From contig JACKLZ010000001.1 in NCBI GenBank assembly GCA_024235675.1, positions 124,001-188,000 on the forward strand: a DNA stretch of 64,000 nucleotides. The letters are read 5' to 3'. Each line of letters begins with the position of its first letter. The stretch's first letter is position 1. The DNA comes from Zoogloeaceae bacterium. Its GTDB lineage: Bacteria > Pseudomonadota > Gammaproteobacteria > Burkholderiales > Rhodocyclaceae. Of this stretch, positions 6,912 through 15,697 are shown in pieces. The notes below the pieces were generated by a model that ran no database searches, was not told where the DNA came from, and saw only the letters and a list, made by a program, of their open reading frames with translations. Position numbers and translations under genes: made by a program.

Positions 6912-9814
6912 CAATACGACATTCGTTTTATTTGATCGCCTGGTTTGTGGCGTTGATGTCGGCCGGTGCGGGCTATTGGCAACTGGCTGACAGTCGCGCC
7001 AAATTGCAGGCCGTCGAGTGGATTCACGATGCCAATCGCTTGGCCGACGTGGCGCAACAGGCCAGCGCGAGCTTGGCCATGGAGCGGGGCATCACCGCCG
7101 CCATACTTGCTAATCCAGGCGCTGCACAAGCGTCGATGTTGACCGAAATGGGCCGCGCGCGTGCGGCGGCGGACGTGTTTCATGCGCAATTGAGCGCCGT
7201 CACAGACGATCTCGCCCGGCGTGACGGCGCACATCCCTTGTTCTCCAAAGCGCAAGAAATGCGACTGGGTCAAACGCGCATGGAGGCGCTGCGTGCCGAG
7301 GTTGATTTGCGGCTCAGTGGTGATGCGCGCGGGCTTGATGCCGAACACTGGATCGAGGTGATCACCCAGCAGATTGCCGGTTTGCACGATCTTGCGGCGA
7401 TCAGCATGCAGCCTTTGCGCGACAACCTGTATGCACTGGGCTCCGCGCTGGTGATCAAAGATCTGCTGTTCACGCTCAGCGAATATGCCGGGCGCGAGCG
7501 GGCCGCCATCGGTGTGGTCATTGGCCGCAGTTTACCAATGAGCGCGCAGCAGTGGCGTGTCATGCAGGATCAGCGAGCGGTGGCGAACCAGGCGCGGCGA
7601 CGCGCCGAGTCGATCTTGGCGCACTTGCCGGATTCACCGGCACTGGCGCAGGCGCGTCAGCGCTTTGAGAGCGACTATCTGGGGCGCTACGAGACGCTGC
7701 GCGAACAGATTGTGGCCAGCAGCCTGGCGTCTCAAAGCTATCCGGTCGACGCTGAACAGTGGTACCGCCAGGCGACCGTCGGCGTGAACTCCATTCTTGG
7801 CCTGTCGTCGGCGTTGAGTTCGCAGTTCGAGGCGGATATTGCCCGGCTGAGAAGCCATGCCATTACGACCCAGGGTATGTTGATTTTGTTGTTTTTTGCC
7901 ATGGCGGTGCTGCTCGGTGTGGCCTTTCTGGCCGTTCGCCATCGTGTTCTGGATCCGCTACGGGCCCTGGAGTCGGCCGCGGCGACCATCGCCGGAGGTG
8001 ATCTGACACAGGCCCTCCCTGCGCAGCGAGAGGACGAGCTGGGCCGGCTCGGCCTGGCCTTTGAGGCCATGCGACAGACGCTGCTGGCCGATCAGCGCCA
8101 GCGCGAGCGCGACACCGAGGCACTGCGCAAGCTCAACGCGCTGATCGAGCAAAGTGCCAGCGCCATGATCGTGACTGATGTCAATGGCATGGTTGAATAC
8201 GTCAACACACCATTCACCGCCATTACCGGCTATACGCTGGACGAAACGCTCGGCCGCAAGGCGGGTTTCTGGCGTTCGGGGCGAACCTCCGCCGCCATGT
8301 ATCGCCAGATGTGGGAGGCCATTCTCGCCGGTAAAGTGTGGGAAGGCGAGATGATCAACCGGCGCAAGAACAGTGAATTGTATTGGGCGTCGATGACCCT
8401 CAGCCCCGTCCGTGACGACAGCAGCCGCATCACGCACTTCATCAGCGTCCAGAGCGATATCAGCGAACGCCGGCGCATCGAGGAACGTCTCAGCTTCCTG
8501 TCCGCTTATGACGAGCTGACCGGTCTGCCCAATCGCAGCCGCTTTGCCGAACGCTTTGCCGGGGCCAGTGCCGAGGCTGAACACAAGGGCACGATGATCG
8601 GCTTCGTCGCGATCGGCATTGGTGGCTTCAAGCGCATCAACGACAGTCTGGGTCGCGACGCGGGCGATCAGTTGCTCAAGGTGATCGCTCAACGGCTCAG
8701 CGAGTGTGTGGATGAGAACGACACCGTGTCGCGCCATGGTGGGACCGAGTTTGTGGTGATGTCCCCCGAGGTCGTCTTGCGCGACGCATTGCTCGACAAG
8801 GTCACACGCATCATCGAAACCCTGAATCTGCCCGTCGTCATCCAGGGCGAGCGGCTGCAGCCGGTCATCAATGCAGGCATCAGCCTGCTGCCGAACGATG
8901 GCGCCCAGCTTGACGTGTTGTTGCGCAAGGCCACTATCGCCCAGCATCACGCCGAGCGCCGTGGCCTCGGCGCCTGCCTGTGCACCGATGCGCTTGATCA
9001 GGAAGCTCAGGAGCGGCTGGCGCTGGAGGGGGCGCTGCGCGATTCGCTCGATGCCGGCGGACTTGAATTGCACTACCAGCCCAAGGTGGATCTCACTACC
9101 GGGCGCATCGTCGGTGTCGAGGCGCTGGCGCGCTGGATACATCCGGCCACACGCGAACAAGTGCCGCCGTCGCGCTTTATTCCCATTGCCGAAGAAAGCA
9201 GCCTGATCCAGCATTTGGGTGCCTGGGCGCTGCGTCAGGCGTGTCGGCAGAACAAGGCCTGGCTCGATGCCGGACTACCGCGCATGGTGGTGGCGGTCAA
9301 CCTCTCTGCCAACCAACTGCGCCAGCCCAATCTGGTCGACACCGTGGCCGAGATTCTGCGCGAGACCGGACTGGCACCGTCGCTGCTCGAACTTGAACTG
9401 ACCGAGAGCGCGTTGATGGAAGATCCGGAGCAGGCCAACGACGTGCTGCGTCGCCTCAAGGCGCTCGGTCTGCGCCTGTCCATTGACGACTTCGGCACCG
9501 GCTACTCCAGTCTCGCCTACCTCAGCCGCTTCCCGGTGGATCAGCTCAAGATCGACCGCAGCTTCATCATGCAGATCGCCGCAGACGCCGCCGCTGAGGC
9601 CATCTCCACCTCGGTGATTGCTCTGGCTCACCAGATGGGTCTGCGCGTCATCGCCGAAGGCGTCGAGACCGAAGCGCAGCTCGCCTTTCTCATTCGTCAC
9701 GGCTGCGATGAAATTCAGGGCTACTACTACAGCCCGCCGGTTCCTGCCCCTGCCTTGGCCGTGCTGCTCGCCAGCGCAAAGAAGCTGGTGCCGAGCCGCA
9801 GCGTCGTGCGCTGA
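6908..9814 (+). CDS. Membrane GGDEF/EAL protein with NIT-like sensor, HAMP and PAS; probable c-di-GMP phosphodiesterase
   Basis: The product has 968 residues. TM1 spans about residues 7-26. A periplasmic helical sensor follows (about 27-318) whose motifs LAMERGITAAILA and RERAAIGVVI resemble NIT nitrate/nitrite-sensing domains. TM2 is at about 320-345, then HAMP, PAS (about 405-520), GGDEF (about 530-690) and EAL (about 700-955). The GGDEF domain is degenerate. The signature is GGTEF (611-615), and the metal-binding Asp pair is replaced by Gly (IGIGGFK, G570 and G572), so cyclase activity is unlikely. The EAL domain is intact (EAL 738-740, later DDFGTGYSS and AEGVET), so c-di-GMP hydrolysis is expected, perhaps with GTP-type allostery from the GGDEF part. 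The GTG start overlaps the stop of the small upstream frame by four bases. Confidence 0.92.
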   Translation: MTIRHSFYLIAWFVALMSAGAGYWQLADSRAKLQAVEWIHDANRLADVAQQASASLAMERGITAAILANPGAAQASMLTEMGRARAAADVFHAQLSAVTDDLARRDGAHPLFSKAQEMRLGQTRMEALRAEVDLRLSGDARGLDAEHWIEVITQQIAGLHDLAAISMQPLRDNLYALGSALVIKDLLFTLSEYAGRERAAIGVVIGRSLPMSAQQWRVMQDQRAVANQARRRAESILAHLPDSPALAQARQRFESDYLGRYETLREQIVASSLASQSYPVDAEQWYRQATVGVNSILGLSSALSSQFEADIARLRSHAITTQGMLILLFFAMAVLLGVAFLAVRHRVLDPLRALESAAATIAGGDLTQALPAQREDELGRLGLAFEAMRQTLLADQRQRERDTEALRKLNALIEQSASAMIVTDVNGMVEYVNTPFTAITGYTLDETLGRKAGFWRSGRTSAAMYRQMWEAILAGKVWEGEMINRRKNSELYWASMTLSPVRDDSSRITHFISVQSDISERRRIEERLSFLSAYDELTGLPNRSRFAERFAGASAEAEHKGTMIGFVAIGIGGFKRINDSLGRDAGDQLLKVIAQRLSECVDENDTVSRHGGTEFVVMSPEVVLRDALLDKVTRIIETLNLPVVIQGERLQPVINAGISLLPNDGAQLDVLLRKATIAQHHAERRGLGACLCTDALDQEAQERLALEGALRDSLDAGGLELHYQPKVDLTTGRIVGVEALARWIHPATREQVPPSRFIPIAEESSLIQHLGAWALRQACRQNKAWLDAGLPRMVVAVNLSANQLRQPNLVDTVAEILRETGLAPSLLELELTESALMEDPEQANDVLRRLKALGLRLSIDDFGTGYSSLAYLSRFPVDQLKIDRSFIMQIAADAAAEAISTSVIALAHQMGLRVIAEGVETEAQLAFLIRHGCDEIQGYYYSPPVPAPALAVLLASAKKLVPSRSVVR

Positions 9815-10027
9815 GCCGTGGAAAATTCCAAAAAATCATCACCCAGCCCCGGGGCGAAGCGCATCGGCGCAAGCAGATAGCCGCCGCCTTCTATCGTCAG
9901 GCCGGCGCGGCGTTTAATCACGGTCTTGCGCCCTGGTGAGTTTGGCCATGATCGCGTTGTGCCGGGCGTCCATCGGGCATGCCATGCGAGACGCCCCAAT
10001 CAATGGTATTGCGACTCAGTGCGACGT

Positions 10028-10513
10028 TCAGCGCGCGACCGGGAAGTTCTCCCGCACCCGTTGGCCGATGCGCGCCAGTAAATCGCGGCCGGCATCGGCG
10101 CCGGGCGAATCCCCGCCGGGTGGGCGAAAGACGAGATGGACGTGCGCGTCCTCGTCCGAATCCAGTTGATACAACCCCACGGTGAGGGGGCAATAGGCGA
10201 TGCGCTGCGGCGCTTCGCGGACAAGCTGCGCGGCGACCTGAATACTGCAGAAGGCGAAGACTTCGGCATGGCGGTACGGGGTTGCGCCGTGGTGCAGGTC
10301 GGCATCGGTGCGTGCCAGCATGTCGCCGAAATTGCTGACTGACGCTACGCGCAAGCCTTCGTCGATGATGGCGTCGGTCACGGCGATGCGGGCGGTGGCG
10401 TAATCTTTGGTGTTAAGGCGCTGATGGACGATGTCGTCGGCGCGGGCGATCGGGCTCAGGCTCAGGGCAAGGATCAGGCTGAGCGCTGTGCTCAGTCGGG
10501 GGCGTCGGGGCAT
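10028..10513 (-). CDS. DUF302 domain protein, exported
   Basis: This 161-residue protein is read from the ATG at 10513 (MPRRPRLSTALSLILALSLS), which gives a clean signal peptide cleaved near ARAD. An upstream in-frame start would put a charged extension in front of it. The mature part fits the DUF302 fold: a conserved region with FCSIQVAAQLVREAPQRIAY followed by CPLTVGLYQLDSD. DUF302 proteins are small periplasmic or cytoplasmic proteins of unknown role, often near redox genes. It lies between the c-di-GMP gene and a porin, and the porin terminator lies immediately upstream. Confidence 0.75.
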   Translation of the reverse strand: MPRRPRLSTALSLILALSLSPIARADDIVHQRLNTKDYATARIAVTDAIIDEGLRVASVSNFGDMLARTDADLHHGATPYRHAEVFAFCSIQVAAQLVREAPQRIAYCPLTVGLYQLDSDEDAHVHLVFRPPGGDSPGADAGRDLLARIGQRVRENFPVAR

Positions 10514-10550
10514 GCGGGTCTCCCGATGAATGTGAGCTGATTCTACCGCC

Positions 10551-10575
10551 AAAAAAACGGCGCCCGAAGGCGCCG
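10551..10575 (-). terminator. Intrinsic terminator of the porin gene
   Basis: On the minus strand a perfect 7-bp stem (CGGCGCC/GGCGCCG) with a TTCG loop is followed by seven T. It lies 35 bp past the porin stop codon. Confidence 0.93.
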
Positions 10576-10609
10576 CACAAGTCGAGGGAGACTGTCTTTT
10601 CCGGTGTTC

Positions 10610-11782
10610 TTAGAAAAAGACGATGCCCCCGAGGGAGATGGTGCGGGTCTTCAGGTCGCCATTGCCGCCCGAGTTGATGGCATCGGGGCCGCTGGACTTT
10701 TCCTGGTTGATTTCGCCAACGAGGGTGATGTACTTGTTGAGCGTGTGATAAACGCCCAGCGTCGTGCCGCGGAACTTGTTGCTACCCGTGAGCGTGCCGC
10801 CCTTGTCCTTGTTTTCGCCGTAGTTCAGGCCCACCTTGGTGGCGCCGAATTTGTAGGTGCCTTGCAGGAAGTAGCCCGAGCTGTCGGATTCGCCGTTGGG
10901 CGAGTGGAACAGGGCGCCGACGGTGGACAGGCCCAGGCCTTTGCCGTTAAACCCGTAAGCCAGTGCCTCGAATTGACCGAAGGCCATTTTGGCGCCGAGT
11001 TCGAATCCCCGGGCACTGAAGGTCTTGGTGTTGCTCAAGCCTTCGTCGGTGTTCTGATGGATCAGGCCGCCCCAGACCGAACCCGGGTTGCTGCCGGCCC
11101 AGTCGTAGCTGGCGATGGCTTGCAGGCCCGGCGTGGAGGTCTCACCGCTGCCGATGAAGTCGCTGGGCTGGAAGATACCGACCGAGGCCGAAAAGCCGCT
11201 CATGTTCGGCGTGGTGTAGGTGATCTGCGGCTGGAAGCCGGTGTACATGTACCCGTGGGCGATCATGCCGAAGGTGGTGTTGTACGGGATCGAGGCGCCG
11301 GTGGTGCCGCCGAGGCCGAGCAGGGTCATGTCGGAGAGAATGACTTTCTGGGCAAACAGGCCGATATCGCGACCGATCTTGACCGTGCCCATGTTCTCGT
11401 TGCCGAACTGGAAGTACAGGTTGCGGGTGTCGATCTGCGAGTACGGATCCTGACGGCCGCTGCCGCTCTTGCTGATCGGCAGGCCGACCACACTGGAGTC
11501 GTTGTTCAGGCCGGGGGCAAAGCCCACGTGTGCCTTGATGTCCAGCCCTTCTGCCTTGGTGGTGAACACGAAGTTGATCCAGCCCGGCAGCAGGCCGTTG
11601 GTGATGCCCGAGTTGTTCACCTTGCCGCGGTCGTCTTCAGTCGTGCGGAAGGCGTAGAAGCCGTTGACCGTGGTGTTGATGTCCAGCGTCTTGTCACCAT
11701 CGGTAAAGCTGACGGCGCCGGCACAGCCCGACGCGGCAATGAGGGCCACGCCGATGGCGCGGGCGATGAGCGTTTTTTGCAT
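10610..11782 (-). CDS. Outer-membrane porin (general diffusion type)
   Basis: This 390-residue porin of the Gram-negative (Burkholderia/Neisseria) type allows diffusion of small solutes through the outer membrane. It starts with a signal peptide (MQKTLIARAIGVALIAASGCAGA). The mature part has beta-strand alternation, segments such as GTVKIGRDIGLFAQ typical of porin_4 proteins, and the C-terminal phenylalanine (GGIVFF) that is the Bam recognition signal. The start has a GGAGAC ribosome binding site. It is monocistronic with its own terminator. Solute preference cannot be read from the sequence. Confidence 0.88.
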   Translation of the reverse strand: MQKTLIARAIGVALIAASGCAGAVSFTDGDKTLDINTTVNGFYAFRTTEDDRGKVNNSGITNGLLPGWINFVFTTKAEGLDIKAHVGFAPGLNNDSSVVGLPISKSGSGRQDPYSQIDTRNLYFQFGNENMGTVKIGRDIGLFAQKVILSDMTLLGLGGTTGASIPYNTTFGMIAHGYMYTGFQPQITYTTPNMSGFSASVGIFQPSDFIGSGETSTPGLQAIASYDWAGSNPGSVWGGLIHQNTDEGLSNTKTFSARGFELGAKMAFGQFEALAYGFNGKGLGLSTVGALFHSPNGESDSSGYFLQGTYKFGATKVGLNYGENKDKGGTLTGSNKFRGTTLGVYHTLNKYITLVGEINQEKSSGPDAINSGGNGDLKTRTISLGGIVFF

Positions 11783-12154
11783 GTGTTTGTCTCCAATGCA
11801 TGGTCTTTATGGAATGTCCGCGCCAGATGCGCAGTCGCCTCCCTGTGACGGATGTGCTCCACCGTCGTCACGGCGCATGTCATAGGTCGCGATCTTCGTG
11901 CCCGCGCTGTTGGTCACCGCTTTGCGAGGCGCGTCGTATGGCGCAAAGCGCGTACCCATGCGGGTCCGGGCCGGTTGCGCATGCCGTTGGCGTTTTGACG
12001 GCGTGGGGGTGGGTTGTACAGTGAATGGACAGTGCTGCTGCGCGATGGGGCAGGTGCCCGTTGTGCAAACCTGGCATGCCAGGGCGCCACAAAAAGAAAA
12101 AGCCCGCCGAAGCGGGCTTGAAGGGGTGAGCTGCGCCCCGGAGGTAACACGTGC
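11783..12154. other. Intergenic region between porin and TonB receptor
   Basis: The 372 bp hold the porin upstream region (ribosome binding site GGAGAC at the gene edge) and, at the other end, the TonB receptor terminator. No supportable gene or sharp regulatory dyad was seen between them. Confidence 0.5.
12091..12119 (-). terminator. Intrinsic terminator of the TonB receptor gene
   Basis: On the minus strand an 8-bp stem AAGCCCGC/GCGGGCTT with TTCG loop is followed by TTTTCTTTTT. It lies 36 bp past the receptor stop. Confidence 0.92.
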
Positions 12155-14251
12155 TCAGTCGAAGCTGTAGCGCGCCGAGACGCCGGCAAACCAGCCAAAG
12201 CCGCTGCCCGGCTCATAGAAGCGGCCATTGCCGTCGCCGACGATGACCGAGCCAACGTAGCTGCGATCGAACAGGTTATCGAGGCGGACCATTTCGGTGA
12301 GTTTCCATGGCCCCATTTTTTGTTCGGCCGCCAGGCGCAGGTTGAAGACGGTGTAGGCCGGTGCGGCGCGCTCGGTGTTGCTGTCTTCCACATATACCTT
12401 GCTGCGGTACTGGGTTTCCAGCGCGGCCGACAGATCGCTGCGCGGTTGCCACACGATCTCGCCGAAGGCGCTGGTGGCGGGGATGCCGGGCATGCGTGAG
12501 CCATCGGCCACGTTATTGCTGCCGTTGTTGAAGGCGCCGTCGTAGATCGCGCGCAGCCAGGTCACGGCCAGGCGAGCGCGCCATTGTTCCGAGAACTCCG
12601 AATCCAGCGCGACTTCCATGCCCTGGCGCAGGGTTTTTGCGGCGTTGGCATACACCGTGCGCCCGCCCGAGGAGCTGGCCACCACCAGTTCGTCATCGGT
12701 CCGAATCTGGAAAATGGCCGCGTTAAGTCGGGTGTTGTCGCTCAGGAAGGCCTTGGCGCCGAGCTCGTATTGCACGCTGCGCGCCGGTTTGAGGTCAAAG
12801 TTGAAACCGCCGCCCGCACTGGCGTAGGACATCTCGGTGACGGTTGGCGTCTCGAAGCCGCGCGCCGCGCTGGCGTAGAGGTTGAGTGCCGGCGTGACCG
12901 CCCACAGCACGCCCACGGCCGGGGTGGTCTTGCGATAGCTCACCGTGCCGCTGCCGTCGCCGTTCGACAGGTAGGCGTCGTCCACCTCGTATTCGACATG
13001 GCTGTGGCGCAGGCCGGCTTGCAGCGTTACATCGCCCACTTTCCAGCTCGCCTGCGCGTAGGGGTCGATACTGGTGACGGTGTTGATCTCGTCGCGCCGC
13101 AGATTGCCCTTGACACCCAGGGTGGTACCGATGAAGTTCTCGTAGCCCTTGCGGTCGTCTTCCGAGCGGTCGTAGTCCAGGCCGCCGGTGAGGGTCAGCT
13201 CGCCGGGGCCGGCGTCGAGTGTGTGAATCCAGCGCGCCCCAAAGCCATGGAAGCTGCGGTCAAAATCGACCACGCCGCCCGAGTGCGTCGGTGCTGCCTG
13301 GACGAAACTGGGGATCGACAGATACTGCGTCACGCTGCGGGTGCCGGCGTAGGCATTGAACTCCAGCCGCCCGGCGCCGAACTGTCGGGCGTATTGCAGG
13401 CCGCCCTGCATGTGGTCGATGTTCTTGCGGGTGTTGTAGGTGGTGGCGTTGCTCTCGACGGCGCTCGGGTCGGCCTTGAAGGTCGCCCACTTGAGGCCGA
13501 GCGGGTCTTGCGTGCCGTTTTGCTTGAGCGAGCTGACGGTGAATTTGAGCGTGCTGTCGGCGTCGGGCACAAAGCTCAGCTTGCCGAAGACCTGGTCGCG
13601 GGTGACTGCGCTGTGGTCGCGGAAGCCATTGCTGTCGAAGCGCGAGGTGTTGAGGATGTAGCCGGTGTCGCCAACCGCGCCCTCGGCGCCCAGCTCGATC
13701 TTGCTGGTACCCCACGAGCCGGCCGTGACGCCCGCCTTGAGGCTGGGCTTGCCTTTGCCATCGCGCGAGAAGAGCTGAATCACCCCGCCCGAGCTGGCGC
13801 CATACACCGTCGAGAACGGCCCGCGAAGCACCTCGATGCGCTCGGCGGTGTCGAGGTTGAAGGTCGCCGCCTGGCCCTGACCGTCCGGCGTGCTGGCCGG
13901 AATGCCGTCGGTGATCAGCTTGATGCCGCGCACCCCGAAGGCGGCCCGGGTGCCGAAACCGCGGGACGAAATCTGCAAGTCCTGTGCGTAGTTGTTGCGG
14001 TTCTGGATCACCAGCCCCGGCACACCGGCCAGCGCCTCCGAGGCATTCACCCCGAGTTTGCCCTCGCCAATCGTGCGGCTGTCGACCACGTCAATCGAGT
14101 AGGGCAGATCAAAGCTTGCCGCCTCGGCGCGGCTGCCGGTAACCACCACCGGGTTGAGGACGGTGGCCGTGTCGGCCGCCGCTGCGTTGCCGGCAAACAC
14201 CGAGAGCAGGGCGAGGAGCAGGGGGCGGGGGGTAAAAGCGGGTCGGTGCAT
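12155..14251 (-). CDS. TonB-dependent outer-membrane receptor
   Basis: This 698-residue siderophore/metal-type receptor has a signal peptide ending near NAAAADT and a TonB-box-like segment before NPVVVTGSR. The plug domain (about 50-165) carries LAGVPGLVIQ, and the RGFGTRAAFGVRGIKLITDGIP segment matches FecA/FhuE-type plugs, with IEVLRGPFSTVYG. A 22-strand barrel follows, ending in ARYSFD. The ligand cannot be identified, but the plug wording is that of ferric chelate receptors. A short dyad CATGA-AAA-TCATG at 14339-14351, about 90 bp upstream, could be a metalloregulator site but is a poor Fur match. No transporter genes adjoin. Confidence 0.9.
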   Translation of the reverse strand: MHRPAFTPRPLLLALLSVFAGNAAAADTATVLNPVVVTGSRAEAASFDLPYSIDVVDSRTIGEGKLGVNASEALAGVPGLVIQNRNNYAQDLQISSRGFGTRAAFGVRGIKLITDGIPASTPDGQGQAATFNLDTAERIEVLRGPFSTVYGASSGGVIQLFSRDGKGKPSLKAGVTAGSWGTSKIELGAEGAVGDTGYILNTSRFDSNGFRDHSAVTRDQVFGKLSFVPDADSTLKFTVSSLKQNGTQDPLGLKWATFKADPSAVESNATTYNTRKNIDHMQGGLQYARQFGAGRLEFNAYAGTRSVTQYLSIPSFVQAAPTHSGGVVDFDRSFHGFGARWIHTLDAGPGELTLTGGLDYDRSEDDRKGYENFIGTTLGVKGNLRRDEINTVTSIDPYAQASWKVGDVTLQAGLRHSHVEYEVDDAYLSNGDGSGTVSYRKTTPAVGVLWAVTPALNLYASAARGFETPTVTEMSYASAGGGFNFDLKPARSVQYELGAKAFLSDNTRLNAAIFQIRTDDELVVASSSGGRTVYANAAKTLRQGMEVALDSEFSEQWRARLAVTWLRAIYDGAFNNGSNNVADGSRMPGIPATSAFGEIVWQPRSDLSAALETQYRSKVYVEDSNTERAAPAYTVFNLRLAAEQKMGPWKLTEMVRLDNLFDRSYVGSVIVGDGNGRFYEPGSGFGWFAGVSARYSFD

Positions 14252-14373
14252 GGCGTCGGTCCGTGAGGGTTCCTGAAAGTGCCCTCAGTGTGCCGCCGCG
14301 GTCCCATCGCCGCGTCCGCATGTGCTGGCGCCGCGCCTCATGAAAATCATGATTGGCATGCCGCGTTTGAACT

Positions 14374-14730
14374 TCAGCCCCCGGCGCGCTTGACCGTGAA
14401 GCCATCCTTCTTCAGCGCCTCGATCACGCGTTCGCAATGGTCGCCCTGGACTTCGATCACCCCGTCCTTGACCGTGCCACCCGTGCCGCAACCGGCGCGC
14501 AGCTTCTTGCCCAGCACCGCCAGCTCAATCGCGTTCAACGCCACGCCGCGCACCACGGTCACCGCCTTGCCACCGCGGCCCTTGGTCTCGCGGCTCACCC
14601 GCACAATGCCGTCGCCCTTGGCGACCGGCGCCGCGGCACAACGGCACTCGGCCATCGGTTGCCGGCAGTCGGGGCACATGCGGCCGCTGTCGGTGGAATA
14701 GACGAGCCCGCCAGAGCCGGATTTACGCAT
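14374..14730 (-). CDS. yciH: SUI1/eIF1-like translation factor YciH
   Basis: This 118-residue protein has an N-terminal zinc-ribbon-like stretch (CPDCRQPMAECRC) and a SUI1 domain with the basic core KGRGGKAVTVVRG, AGCGTGGTVKDG and IEVQGDH. YciH proteins resemble eukaryotic initiation factor 1 and influence start-site fidelity on the 30S subunit. An in-frame extension to 14853 exists, but MRKSGSGGLVYSTD at 14730 is the normal family start. It stands alone between the TonB receptor and the divergent YajD gene. Confidence 0.92.
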   Translation of the reverse strand: MRKSGSGGLVYSTDSGRMCPDCRQPMAECRCAAAPVAKGDGIVRVSRETKGRGGKAVTVVRGVALNAIELAVLGKKLRAGCGTGGTVKDGVIEVQGDHCERVIEALKKDGFTVKRAGG

Positions 14731-14964
14731 GAGAGTCCTCGAAAAGCTGTCGATGATGCGGCCGAAGTCTATTACGAGGCGCCGCTGGCGGCCAACTGCG
14801 CGGCGGCAGGACGTCGACTTGTCCACAATTTCTGTGGATAAGTCTTTGGGCAAACGGACGTATGAGCGGATTCAATCAGGATCGATCGGCTGCTGCATTA
14901 TTAGGCAGTGCCCGACGCCGTGGCGCTGCGGTTATGATGCGAGTGATATCACCGGAGCGCCCGC

Positions 14965-15330
14965 ATGAAAACCCCCGACCCCAGCAAACTCGACCGCATC
15001 GTCGCCGACGCCCGCCGCGCCGCCGACACCCGCAGCCAAGGCTACCGCGAACGCGCGCTCAAGATCTACCCCTGGATCTGCGGCCGTTGCGCCCGCACTT
15101 TCACCCACGTCAATCTGCGTGAGCTGACCGTGCACCACCGCGACCACAACCACGACAACAACCCCTCCGATGGCAGCAACTGGGAGTTGCTCTGCGTGTA
15201 CTGCCACGACAACGAACACCAGCGCCAGGCCGAAGCGCAAGCCGGCACCAGCATGCAGACCGACCGCGGCCCGGTGGCCACGCACTCGCCGTTTGCTAAT
15301 CTGAAGGGCTTGTTGGGCAAGTGCGACTGA
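14965..15330 (+). CDS. yajD: HNH nuclease, YajD family
   Basis: This 121-residue small HNH endonuclease has paired zinc cysteines CGRC and CVYC around the HNH core. The core runs from LTVHHRDHNHDNNPSDG to NWELLCVYCHDNEH, giving HH, N and H in the beta-beta-alpha-metal fold. YajD proteins are widespread and conserved in proteobacteria, and their role is not established. The start ATG follows GGAGCGCCCGC. It lies just left of the low-GC accessory island. Confidence 0.9.
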   Translation: MKTPDPSKLDRIVADARRAADTRSQGYRERALKIYPWICGRCARTFTHVNLRELTVHHRDHNHDNNPSDGSNWELLCVYCHDNEHQRQAEAQAGTSMQTDRGPVATHSPFANLKGLLGKCD

Positions 15331-15697
15331 GCGGCGTCGGCCCGAGTGCCGAAAAATCGGTTCGGAGAGGGTAGCCCTCCAGAAGCCGTGATCCGCATGA
15401 AGTGACGCGCAATCCGGGGGCGGCGGTTCATCGCCAGCTGAGTCCCAACGCGAGCTTTCGCCCCCTGACTGTCGGATGACATGAGCCTGCTCAAAGGCAG
15501 GTTTCAGACTATAGCGGTCCGATGCAATCGAACCGTGAACTGCAGCTAGTCGGCCTTATCTGTCGTTGTTCGGCCGCGCTCAATCGGGCAGCGATGCGCC
15601 GGCTACCTGCCGCTCAACCATCCGAATTGTGGAGCGCCGACAGGCGTCTGCACCAATACAAGTTGTGTCGCGGAATGATTCTGGAGATCCTAACCAT
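15331..15697. other. Intergenic region left of the TIR gene
   Basis: The 367 bp between yajD and the 3' end of the TIR gene hold no supportable gene. A short imperfect hairpin lies near 15366-15382 (GGAG...CTCC). A plus-strand frame starting at 15522 runs antisense into the TIR gene and is not supported. This is probably the left edge of the accessory segment. Confidence 0.45.

Noticed and set aside
10604..11848. 414-codon plus-strand frame opposite the porin gene
   Set aside because: The minus strand has a signal peptide, porin motifs, a C-terminal Phe and a terminator in the right orientation.
12584..14266. 560-codon plus-strand frame opposite the TonB receptor
   Set aside because: No domain is recognisable, and the receptor reading is unambiguous.
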